Shown piece by piece: positions 19,063 to 26,867 of a stretch of DNA of 64,000 nucleotides. The DNA lies in NCBI RefSeq assembly GCF_042646085.1, contig NZ_JBHRSZ010000004.1, forward strand, positions 1 to 64,000. Direction: 5' to 3'. A program made the translations under genes and the position numbers. The DNA comes from Litoribrevibacter euphylliae. GTDB taxonomy: Bacteria; Pseudomonadota; Gammaproteobacteria; Pseudomonadales; Litoribrevibacteraceae. The notes beneath the pieces are model-generated. The model saw only the letters and a program-made list of their open reading frames with translations, did not search any database and was not told the origin of the DNA. The first letter of the stretch is position 1; the number at the start of each line of letters is the position of its first letter.

Positions 19063-19088
19063 AAAAGGACTGTAATTACAGTCCTTTT
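19063..19088 (-). terminator. Hairpin between nrdA and nrdB
   Basis: A perfect palindrome built on AAAAGGACTGTAA, with T residues on both outer flanks. It has the form of a rho-independent terminator but lies inside the nrdA-nrdB operon, so it may be a partial terminator or a processing site setting the R1:R2 ratio. Confidence 0.65.
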
Positions 19089-19121
19089 AAGTTGGTCATT
19101 CCAATGGGGCTTATGAGACTA

Positions 19122-21386
19122 TTAAATCTTACAAGCGCCGCCTTCACAACCATCGTCTCCGCTGTTGTCGCTCGCGCCGTCGCGGGTGTTGTGGTAGTAA
19201 AGTGTTTTAACCCCTAGCTTATAAGCTGCCAGGATGTCTTTCAAAATGGTCTTTACAGGTACTTTGCCATCCGGGAATTTAGATGGATCATAGTTTGTGT
19301 TAGCCGAGATCGCCTGATCCACAAACTTCTGCATAAGACCAACAGCTTGAAGGTATCCGTCGTTGCTTGGGATATCCCAAAGCAATTCATATTCGTGACG
19401 GTGGTTATCAATGTCTGGTACCACTTGTTTCAGAATACCATCTTTACTTGCTTTAATACTGATTAAGCCGCGTGGTGGCTCAATACCGTTAGTTGCATTA
19501 CTGATCTGAGAAGAGGTTTCGGAAGGCATTAATGCCGTCAAGGTGCTGTTTCTTAGACCGTGCGTTGTAATGTCAGTACGTAGCGTTTCCCAATCCAAGT
19601 GCAATGGCTCATCACAAATGTCGTCGAGCTCTTTACGATACGTATCAATTGGCAGAATGCCTTGTGAATAGGTTGTTTCATTGAACTTTTCACAAGCACC
19701 TTGCTCTTTTGCCAGGTTATTTGATGCTTTCAATAGATAGTATTGAATGGCTTCAAACGTTTTGTGTGTTAGTCGGTTAGCAGAGCCATCCGAGTAACGC
19801 TTATAGTTCTTCGCAAGGTAGTAAGCGTAGTTAATAACGCCAACGCCTAATGTACGACGGCTCAGGCTGGCAATTTCGGCTGCTTTGATTGGGTAATCCT
19901 GATAGCTAAGCAAGCTGTCCAGTGCTCGTACGATCAAGTCAGACAGTTCTTCCAGTTCGTCCAAATTCTCAAGTGTACCCAGGTTGAACGCAGCCAGTGT
20001 GCAAAGCGCAATTTCGCCGTTTTCATCGTCGACCGAATTCAAAGGCTTGGTTGGTAGCGCAATTTCTAGGCACAAGTTACTTTGACGAATCGGTGCATAT
20101 TCAGGGTTGAATGGGCTGTGTGTATTACAGTGATCCACATTCTGAAGATAAATACGGCCTGTGCTTGCGCGTTCTTGAGCAAATAATGAGAAGAGCTCAA
20201 TAGCAGGAACCGTCTTCTTACGAATAGATTCGTCGGCTTCGTACTTAACATAAAGCTCTTCGAACTTTTCTTGATTTTCGAAGAAAGCATCATACAAGCC
20301 TGGAACGTCTGACGGGCTGAACAAGGTAATGTTGCCGCCTTTGATCAAACGCTGATACATCATGCGGTTGAATTGAACGCCGTAGTCCATGTGGCGAACA
20401 CGGTTTTCTTCAACGCCTCGGTTGTTTTTCAGAACCAACAGCGATTCAACTTCCAAGTGCCAAATTGGGTAGAACAGAGTAGCTGCACCACCGCGAACAC
20501 CACCTTGAGAACAGCTCTTTACGGCTGTCTGGAAATGCTTGTAGAAAGGAATACAGCCTGTATGGAAGGCTTCACCACCACGGATTGGGCTACCTAGCGC
20601 GCGAATACGACCCGCGTTGATGCCGATACCAGCTCGCTGACTGACGTATTTAACGATTGAAGATGCCGTCGCGTTGATGGAATCCAAAGAGTCGCCAGTC
20701 TCAATCAATACACATGAGCTGAACTGACGAGTAGGTGTGCGTACTCCGGCCATGATTGGCGTTGGTAATGACAACTTAAACTGGGAAACGGCATCGTAGA
20801 AACGCTTGATGAAGTCTAAGCGACGCTCTTTGTCATAGCTGGCAAATAGGCAGGCGCCAATCAAAATGTATAAAATCTGAGGGCTCTCAAAGATTTCGCC
20901 AGTAACACGGTTCTGAACCAGATATTTACCTTCAAGCTGCTTAACCGCAGCGTAACTGAAGTTCATATCGCGATCATGAACCAAGAAATCGTTCATTTGA
21001 TCGAACTCTTCTTCGCTGTAGTCTTCCAGTAAGTGTTTGTCGTAACGACCAGCCTCAACCATTTCAACAACATGACTGAACAAGCGTGGTGGCTCAAACT
21101 TACCGAATGCTTTTTTACGAAGGTGGAAAATATTCAAACGCGCAGCAAGGTATTGATAGTCAGGTGTGTCCTGAGAAATCAAATCGGCTGCGGACTTAAT
21201 TAAAGTTTCATGAATGTCTTCGGTTTTAATGCCTTCGAAAAACTGAATGTGAGATTTTAATTCCACTTCAGAGACTGATACGTTATTCAGTCCTTTTGCT
21301 GCCCACTCAACAACCTTGTGGATTTTGTCCAAATCAATTGATTCAGTACGTCCATCTCGTTTAGTAACCGAAAAATTTTTATTCAT
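19122..21386 (-). CDS. nrdA: Ribonucleoside-diphosphate reductase class Ia, alpha (R1) subunit
   Basis: 754 residues, close to the usual length of E. coli NrdA (761). N-terminal ATP cone (about 5-92), then the catalytic barrel with the active-site cysteines (FSSCVLIETGDS; NLCLEIALPTKP), the substrate-site NATNGIEPPRG block and the radical-transfer YYHNTRDG. The C-terminal shuttle cysteines are in GCEGGACKI. It reduces all four ribonucleoside diphosphates with NrdB. Two candidate NrdR boxes lie upstream (21486-21534). A glutaredoxin-1-like reductant is encoded at 52129. Confidence 0.97.
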   Translation of the reverse strand: MNKNFSVTKRDGRTESIDLDKIHKVVEWAAKGLNNVSVSEVELKSHIQFFEGIKTEDIHETLIKSAADLISQDTPDYQYLAARLNIFHLRKKAFGKFEPPRLFSHVVEMVEAGRYDKHLLEDYSEEEFDQMNDFLVHDRDMNFSYAAVKQLEGKYLVQNRVTGEIFESPQILYILIGACLFASYDKERRLDFIKRFYDAVSQFKLSLPTPIMAGVRTPTRQFSSCVLIETGDSLDSINATASSIVKYVSQRAGIGINAGRIRALGSPIRGGEAFHTGCIPFYKHFQTAVKSCSQGGVRGGAATLFYPIWHLEVESLLVLKNNRGVEENRVRHMDYGVQFNRMMYQRLIKGGNITLFSPSDVPGLYDAFFENQEKFEELYVKYEADESIRKKTVPAIELFSLFAQERASTGRIYLQNVDHCNTHSPFNPEYAPIRQSNLCLEIALPTKPLNSVDDENGEIALCTLAAFNLGTLENLDELEELSDLIVRALDSLLSYQDYPIKAAEIASLSRRTLGVGVINYAYYLAKNYKRYSDGSANRLTHKTFEAIQYYLLKASNNLAKEQGACEKFNETTYSQGILPIDTYRKELDDICDEPLHLDWETLRTDITTHGLRNSTLTALMPSETSSQISNATNGIEPPRGLISIKASKDGILKQVVPDIDNHRHEYELLWDIPSNDGYLQAVGLMQKFVDQAISANTNYDPSKFPDGKVPVKTILKDILAAYKLGVKTLYYHNTRDGASDNSGDDGCEGGACKI

Positions 21387-21485
21387 GAAGGATGACCTGC
21401 CTGCTTCCTTATTATGGTCTTTTGGAAGAACTACTTTCCCTACCTATACGGCGTTACTTATATAACAGATCCGCAAAAACTAAAT

Positions 21486-21534
21486 GCACTATTTGTGGTA
21501 CTGAGTCCCCTATGTGGTGCACAAGATATAGGGT
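21486..21534 (-). promoter_or_regulatory. Two candidate NrdR boxes upstream of nrdA
   Basis: GCACTATTTGTGGTAC (21486-21501) and GCACAAGATATAGGGT (21519-21534) resemble the NrdR consensus acaCWATATATWGtgt; the second matches 9 of its 10 core positions. The gap is 17 bases, slightly more than the usual 15-16. They lie 100-150 bases upstream of the nrdA start, next to a TTATAT -10-like element. NrdR is the ATP/dATP-sensing repressor of reductase genes. Confidence 0.55.
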
Positions 21535-21760
21535 TAAATGAATGTTAGATGACACAAGATAGAGCGTTAAAAGTGTAATTTCAAGGATTGACATTAGTCG
21601 CCAAAATGTGCCTTTTTTACAAGTCTTGGGGGCGGTATTCGACGTAAGCCAGAGCTGATGCGGGGTGGCTGATAAAGACCTTGTGAAAGTTCAGGGATTA
21701 AAGATTTTATTGATTTTTTCTATGGTTTTTCTTGAAGGCTTTAGCGGGAAATTATGGACA

Positions 21761-21787
21761 AAAAAAAGGAACTCAAATGAGTTCCTT
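21761..21787 (-). terminator. Terminator of the RstB-like kinase gene
   Basis: On the minus strand, AAGGAACTC, a 4-base loop, GAGTTCCTT and then eight T in a row. It lies about 200 bases after the kinase stop codon, leaving a long 3' untranslated region. Confidence 0.85.
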
Positions 21788-21983
21788 AAATTCAGAGATA
21801 AATACGAAAAGGGTAGAACTAAATGTTCTAACTACAACCTCTCTGTATTCGTGAATCAATCTGCCTAGAGAACTACTGTTCAACGAATACATGATCTATT
21901 TTGGTTGAAAACCCTTTAAGCGTCTGTTGTTGGTTTGTGAGAGTGCTGTAACAGACTGTAAGCTGGTGAGAAGTGTGTCTCAC

Positions 21984-23561
21984 TTATGGTTGTTCTCTAG
22001 GCCAGATCAGGCTGAACTTGGCCCCCTGGAGTTTTTTACTGCGCCCAATCATGGCTTTGCCGCCGTGCCAATAAGTAATTCGGCGAACGATGGATAGCCC
22101 TAAGCCATAACCTCCTGACGCTCGAGTACGACTGTCATCCAAACGAGCAAAAGGTGTAAACACTCGATCCCATTCTTTTTCAGGAATGCCTGGGCCGTCG
22201 TCTTCAACATCAACACGGCAGGTGTCTTTGGTGAGATGACAATTAACAAAGACTTCTGATTTGGCATAACGGCGAGCGTTACCAACCAGATTTTGAATGG
22301 CTCGATGAATGTATCGCTCTTCGAACTCTGAGGTTGTGTTTTTAGTGTCACAGCTGAATTGATAGTCGATGGTCAGGTGGCTATCTGCTAGGGCCTGTTG
22401 CTCGGTGCAGACTTGCTCAACAATGTCTTCCAACTTGAGTTTCTGGAACTCGATGATCGGGCCGCCTTCTTCTAATCTAGCGTAAGTCAGAATCTCATCA
22501 ATCAGATCGTCTAATTCTTGAATATCATTGTCGATGGCTTGCAGTTGGTTGCTCATCGAAGGGTCATCCGAGAAGTCTTCGATCATTTGAACGCCAAAGC
22601 GAATTCGAGCAACAGGAGTTCGTAGCTCGTGGGAAACCGCTCGAATCATTTCGCGTTGGATGCTCAGTAGGCGTTCAATGTGCTCAGCCATGGTATTGAA
22701 GGCTTCCGCCATGCGCCCCAATGCGCCCTGGTCTTGTTGATCAATTCGGGTGTTTAAGTCGCCGCGCGAAATCTTATAAGAGGCATGCTCGATTTTTCGG
22801 AATTTACTGTTCAGTTTTTTAACCTGGAAGTAGAGCACCAGTCCTAAGGTACAGAAGGCAACAATAATAACGATGATCGCAGGTAGTAGCGGGAAGTCGG
22901 CTTCCAAAGGAATAGGCCCCACGCTGATGACTTTATCTTGATATGGGATGTTGACGAACAGCGAGTTCTTCGCGCAGTAATCATGTGAGCAGACTTGATA
23001 GTGGGCGATGGGCGTTCCGGACAGATCGGTTTGTTGACGTTCTTTATCGGCTGTTGAAATGTTAATAGCAAAGCTTGTTAATTCTCTGAGCTGCGCCAGT
23101 GCTGCGTCAAAGCTTTCTGACTGCGCTACAAAACGTTTCATGAGTTTTGGAAGTGCATGTGTGAACGTGTAGGACGGGTTATTTAGCGTCACTTCCAGGA
23201 TTTCATCCTCCAGTGTATCTAGACGAATAAAGGCTTTGAGTTGTCCGTGCTCAGTAAATTCATAATAGGTAAAGCCTCTTCTTAATCGCTCTTTGATGCG
23301 ATCACTAAATTGAGTGCTTTCATATTCTGTGGTGGTAAATGTGGCGCCGGGAAAGTGGGTTTGAGAGGCACTTAGTAATTGATCGGAATCTTGTTGGAAG
23401 GCCAGTTTTGCCAAGGCTAATGGTGCGGCTGAAATCGTTTCCACGTGACGAACTTGATTCACGAAGTTGATGGCGTAGATGGAAACAAATGACAAGCCGA
23501 ATAGGGCAATCGAGGCGACTATCAGAGTCACGTATAGTTTGAAGAAGAGGCTTTTAAACAC
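21984..23561 (-). CDS. rstB: Sensor histidine kinase, RstB-like
   Basis: 525 residues. N-terminal membrane helix (about 9-33), a large periplasmic domain of about 200 residues, a second membrane helix (about 228-250), HAMP, dimerisation domain with MIRAVSHELRTPVARIRFG, and HATPase_c with NLVGNARRYA, DDGPGIP and GGYGLGLSIVRR. All motifs are intact. It pairs with the RstA-like regulator encoded upstream. The RstB name rests on overall layout and on the partner, so it is tentative. The gap from the regulator gene is 138 bases and holds a terminator-like hairpin. Confidence 0.85.
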   Translation of the reverse strand: MFKSLFFKLYVTLIVASIALFGLSFVSIYAINFVNQVRHVETISAAPLALAKLAFQQDSDQLLSASQTHFPGATFTTTEYESTQFSDRIKERLRRGFTYYEFTEHGQLKAFIRLDTLEDEILEVTLNNPSYTFTHALPKLMKRFVAQSESFDAALAQLRELTSFAINISTADKERQQTDLSGTPIAHYQVCSHDYCAKNSLFVNIPYQDKVISVGPIPLEADFPLLPAIIVIIVAFCTLGLVLYFQVKKLNSKFRKIEHASYKISRGDLNTRIDQQDQGALGRMAEAFNTMAEHIERLLSIQREMIRAVSHELRTPVARIRFGVQMIEDFSDDPSMSNQLQAIDNDIQELDDLIDEILTYARLEEGGPIIEFQKLKLEDIVEQVCTEQQALADSHLTIDYQFSCDTKNTTSEFEERYIHRAIQNLVGNARRYAKSEVFVNCHLTKDTCRVDVEDDGPGIPEKEWDRVFTPFARLDDSRTRASGGYGLGLSIVRRITYWHGGKAMIGRSKKLQGAKFSLIWPREQP

Positions 23562-23681
23562 GAGCTATACCTGAACTGTGGAATGGATCAGTGCTGTGAA
23601 CGAGACAGGTTCAACAGGGTTATAGTTATTTTTGAAGTTTATCGTTTGGACGAGGGAAAATAATTCGTCTAAGTATGAAAT

Positions 23682-23707
23682 GAAAAAGGGTAGGAAAACC
23701 TACCCTT
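23682..23707 (-). terminator. Terminator/attenuator overlapping the stop of the response regulator gene
   Basis: On the minus strand AAGGGTAGG, loop TTTT, CCTACCCTT and then more T. The regulator's stop codon lies inside the stem. It stands between regulator and kinase of one two-component system. Confidence 0.75.
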
Positions 23708-24428
23708 CGATGTCTTTGACGAATAAATACCCTTTACTGCGAACTGTTTTAATTCGTCTTGGGTGCATAGGATCATCGCCAACTTTAGGTCGAATTCTGG
23801 ATACTCGAACATCAATAGAACGGTCTTGGCCGTCGTATTCGATGCCTCGTAGCGCGGTGAAGATTTCTTCACGGCTTAGTACCGTGCCAGCATTGCTTGC
23901 CAGTAACCAAAGTAAATCAAATTCGGCACTGGTGAGGTCGATGCTTTCTTCAGCAAGCCAGGCTTCTCGCATAGCGCTATCGATTACCAGCTCGCCAAAC
24001 TCAAGGCGTGTTAGTTGTTCGCTGGCTGGTTCAGGAGTGCTGTCGGTGGTTGGTTGATGTGTTCTGCGGAGTAAGGCTTGTATGCGCGCCAGTAATACTC
24101 GAGGACGTACAGGTTTAGCGACGTAATCGTCGGCACCCATTTCCAGGCCAAGTACTTGGTCCAAGTCATCTGTGCGAGCAGTCAACATCAGAATCGGGCC
24201 TTTGTATTTAGGGCGAACCAAGCGACATACTGCGATGCCATCTTCACCAGGAAGCATAAGGTCTAATACGACCAAATCTGGTTGCTCATTGATAATGCGG
24301 TCAATGGCTTTTGCACCATCACCTTCAATGCTGACCTGAAGACCATTATTTTCAAGATAGTCTTTAGTAAGGCCTGCCAGACGTTCATCGTCCTCGACGA
24401 TTAAAATATTTGGAGTATGGGTATCCAT
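23700..24428 (-). CDS. rstA: OmpR-family response regulator, RstA-like
   Basis: 242 residues. Receiver domain (about 6-118; acidic pair in IVEDDE, phospho-Asp in VVLDLMLPGEDG, conserved Thr in MLTART and Lys in VAKPVRP) and a winged-helix DNA-binding domain (about 145-240; LTSAEFDLLWLLASNAGTVL, DVRVSRIRPK, RIKTVRSKGYLF). ELVIDSAMREAW and PRVLLARIQALLR resemble RstA. The ATG at 24428 is preferred over an upstream alternative at 24446. Target genes unknown. Confidence 0.88.
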   Translation of the reverse strand: MDTHTPNILIVEDDERLAGLTKDYLENNGLQVSIEGDGAKAIDRIINEQPDLVVLDLMLPGEDGIAVCRLVRPKYKGPILMLTARTDDLDQVLGLEMGADDYVAKPVRPRVLLARIQALLRRTHQPTTDSTPEPASEQLTRLEFGELVIDSAMREAWLAEESIDLTSAEFDLLWLLASNAGTVLSREEIFTALRGIEYDGQDRSIDVRVSRIRPKVGDDPMHPRRIKTVRSKGYLFVKDIEG

Positions 24429-24613
24429 ATTTCTTATTGTTACCAAACGCTTAATTGTTTTTCGTTATAGTTCTCACAGTGTCTAATTCAAGTCTTTTTA
24501 TGTAATTATTTCAAGTTATTAGTTTGATATTTTAAAAAAACACTGAATGTTGAATAGAAAACTCTTCTATTTTCGTCAAAGGCTTCTATTTTTAATTTAG
24601 TTTTTATCAAAAA

Positions 24614-24657
24614 GTTGTTTTTCCATGAGTTGTTTTACCATGGGTTGTTTTTCATGA
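24614..24657 (+). repeat. Three tandem 15-bp repeats carrying a short upstream reading frame
   Basis: Unit GTTGTTTTTCCATGA (24614-24628), then GTTGTTTTACCATGG (24629-24643), then a 14-base copy (24644-24657) that contains the start codon of the next gene. The repeats create a ten-codon frame, ATG 24625 to TGA 24655-24657, with product MSCFTMGCFS. Its stop overlaps the ATG at 24654 (ATGA). Confidence 0.7.
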
Positions 24658-25472
24658 AGAGTACATTGATACAGAACTGTTGGATTTCTTTGGCTATCGT
24701 TATTTTTAGCTCAGTTTCCCAATCGCTTTTTGCCGGTGAAGTACATGGCAATGCACGGCCTTCTTTAGTTTTCGCATTTCAAGATACGGACAATTATCCT
24801 TTTCAGGTGGGTAATGGTGCTGATATTCGCGAGAAACGACCGGGTATAGCTGTAGATCAGATCAGAGAAGTTGCGAGTCGCTTGAATCTTGATATAGAGC
24901 TTGTGCGAGTACCATGGAAACGTGGCTTAGTCATGCTTAAAAAAGGACGGATAGATGGTTTGTTTAGTGCCAGCTATCAGAAAGCTCGTCGACAATATGG
25001 GCGTTATCCGTTTGACGGAGAAAAGGAAAGCAGTGAGCTGCGTAGCTATTCAAACAGTTATTCGCTTTTCATTCATAAAGACAGTGGAATATCCTGGGAC
25101 GGCACTTCCTTTAATCGCCAAGAGTTTCGAGTTTTTGTTCCTTTGGGCTTTTCCATTGCAAACGACTTAAAAAAGCATGGACTGTTGGTTAATGAGTCTT
25201 CTGATGTGTTGCCATTTCTGAAGATGTTGTCAAAAAACCGAGTTGATGCTGTAGCGCTATTAACGCCTTCAGGCCAGAGTTATCTATCAAAGCATAAGGA
25301 TGAGTTGAGTTCGGTTAGAATGCTGCCAACGCCCTTGGTGAACAAGGATTATTACCTGATGTTGTCGCATCAGTTTGTTGCGAAAGATGCGCCCTTAGCG
25401 TCACAGATTTGGGCGACCATTGCTGCAGTACGTGATGATCCGGTATTTCATGAACGCTTCTCGTTGTATTGA
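24654..25472 (+). CDS. Periplasmic solute-binding-like protein (SBP family 3 type)
   Basis: 272 residues with a signal peptide (about 1-24, ending near LFAGE) and the two-lobe layout of family 3 extracellular solute-binding proteins: the early IAVDQIREVASRLNLDIELVRVPWKRGLVMLKKGRIDG stretch is typical. No permease or ATPase gene of the amino-acid type adjoins it, so it may be a stand-alone sensor or scavenging protein. Ligand unknown. I chose ATG 24654, which leaves a good signal peptide. The start overlaps the stop of a ten-codon frame made by tandem repeats. It ends 3 bases from the convergent ABC ATPase gene. Confidence 0.82.
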   Translation: MKSTLIQNCWISLAIVIFSSVSQSLFAGEVHGNARPSLVFAFQDTDNYPFQVGNGADIREKRPGIAVDQIREVASRLNLDIELVRVPWKRGLVMLKKGRIDGLFSASYQKARRQYGRYPFDGEKESSELRSYSNSYSLFIHKDSGISWDGTSFNRQEFRVFVPLGFSIANDLKKHGLLVNESSDVLPFLKMLSKNRVDAVALLTPSGQSYLSKHKDELSSVRMLPTPLVNKDYYLMLSHQFVAKDAPLASQIWATIAAVRDDPVFHERFSLY

Positions 25473-25475
25473 TGC

Positions 25476-26594
25476 TTACGCCGTTTCCTTAGAAAACGTA
25501 ATAATGTGGTCAGCAGAGAAGCGAATGCCCACTCGATCACCCACTTCAAAGTTCAAATGGCTGGATAAGAGTGTTGATACTCTTTGTTTGGACGGCAGTT
25601 CAAGGTCGTAAAAACAGGAAGCGCCGAGGAAGTGTTTTTGGGTTACTTTTGCGTGTAGCGGACTGTCAGAGGCAAAGACGATATCTTCGGGGCGTACAAG
25701 TAAGTCAACTTCTTCCCCTACGGAGTGAAGCAGCGGATGAGGTGAGGACGCCAACCCAAGTTCAGACGATACGCCGTGACTGCTTTCAATCTTCGCCGGT
25801 ATTAGGCAGCCTTTTCCAATAAAACTTGCGATTTGGCGATTAGCAGGTTCATGGTAAAGATCGTATGGCGTACCCCATTGCTGGATTTTACCTTTCATCA
25901 TGATGCCGATTTTGTCTGCAACGGTGAAGGCTTCTTCCTGATCATGAGTCACTAGGATGGCACTGGTGTTTTGTGCTTTCAGAATCTCACGAACCTCAAG
26001 GCTCAATGAACGACGCAGTTCCGTGTCCAGATTGGAAAACGGTTCATCTAACAGGATTAACTTTGGACTTGGTGCCAGTGCTCGTGCCAGCGCAATTCGT
26101 TGTTGCTGACCGCCTGATAGTTCATGAGGAAAACGATTGGCCAGTTCTTTTAATTGGACAATATCGAGCATTTCTAATGCTTTCGATTCCGTATTCTTAT
26201 CTTTTTTATTGAGCCCAAAAAGGACGTTGTCGAGTACTGAAAGATGAGGGAAGAGAGCATAATCCTGGAATACCATGCCCACGTTGCGCGTTTCCGGTGG
26301 TTGCGACAGGGTTGGACTAGCTATTAATTTACCATCAACTTTGATCTCGCCTTGATCGATGTTTTGGAAGCCGGCAATGGTTCTTAAAATGGTGGTCTTA
26401 CCGCACCCAGACGGCCCAAGTAAACAACCGATTTCTCCAGGATGCAGAGTGAAGCTGGCGGACTGAACCACTGGGGTCTTTTCGTATTTGCAATGCAAAT
26501 CACTGATGCTAAGAACATCGGTTGTGGAAAAACTGCTATCGAGATGTTCTTCAACGGCTAATTTACGTTCGACCGGTGATTTAGACGCGTGCAT
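25476..26594 (-). CDS. ABC transporter ATP-binding protein, ferric-iron/spermidine type (FbpC/PotA-like)
   Basis: 372 residues. ABC ATPase (about 27-265) with Walker A GPSGCGKTT, Q-loop VFQDYALFPHL, signature LSGGQQQR, Walker B LILLDEP and the switch His in VTHDQ, followed by a C-terminal TOBE-like regulatory domain (about 285-370). This is the CUT1/FbpC-type arrangement. No permease or iron-binding protein gene is next to it, so it must work with a transporter encoded elsewhere, or it is orphaned. A Fur-like 19-mer lies about 80 bases upstream (26672-26690), which fits an iron role. Confidence 0.88.
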   Translation of the reverse strand: MHASKSPVERKLAVEEHLDSSFSTTDVLSISDLHCKYEKTPVVQSASFTLHPGEIGCLLGPSGCGKTTILRTIAGFQNIDQGEIKVDGKLIASPTLSQPPETRNVGMVFQDYALFPHLSVLDNVLFGLNKKDKNTESKALEMLDIVQLKELANRFPHELSGGQQQRIALARALAPSPKLILLDEPFSNLDTELRRSLSLEVREILKAQNTSAILVTHDQEEAFTVADKIGIMMKGKIQQWGTPYDLYHEPANRQIASFIGKGCLIPAKIESSHGVSSELGLASSPHPLLHSVGEEVDLLVRPEDIVFASDSPLHAKVTQKHFLGASCFYDLELPSKQRVSTLLSSHLNFEVGDRVGIRFSADHIITFSKETA

Positions 26595-26671
26595 AAAACT
26601 GAGACCTGAAGTGGTGTTCGATCAAGATGATCAATACTTAGATAAGAATATAGGCATTTTATAATGCTTTT

Positions 26672-26690
26672 GCGAATAGTAAATATTATC
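26672..26690 (-). promoter_or_regulatory. Candidate Fur box upstream of the ABC ATPase gene
   Basis: GCGAATAGTAAATATTATC matches the 19-base Fur consensus (GATAATGATAATCATTATC) at 13 positions. It lies between the divergent ABC ATPase and hydantoinase B genes. AT-rich DNA makes chance matches fairly common. Confidence 0.35.
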
Positions 26691-26867
26691 GTTTGTTTTT
26701 CTCTCATGGGTTTGTGCTAAATCAGTATCATTTGACTCATTGCTGTTAAAGATTGGCGATATTCATTGGCTATTCGCAATGTGGGCGCTAGTATTCCTCC
26801 CCAAAGTATCAATGTCATATTCTTAAGTGATAATGAATCAGTGTAGAAGAGATAAGAGGGCGCGTTT

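Larger units (their letters stand above)
21387..21983. other. 597-base intergenic region between nrdA and the sensor kinase gene
   Basis: The side next to nrdA holds an AT-rich -10-like element (minus strand, 21459-21466) and two candidate NrdR boxes. The other half is a long 3' region of the kinase gene with the terminator at 21761-21787 and two further inverted repeats: TAGAAC/GTTCTA at 21814-21830 and TGTATTCGT/ACGAATACA at 21844-21891. I see no convincing gene; the only open frame on the + strand runs through the terminator. Confidence 0.7.

Noticed and set aside
21665..21868. Possible 67-residue protein on the + strand
   Set aside because: It runs through the minus-strand terminator at 21761-21787, has no ribosome site and no recognisable sequence.
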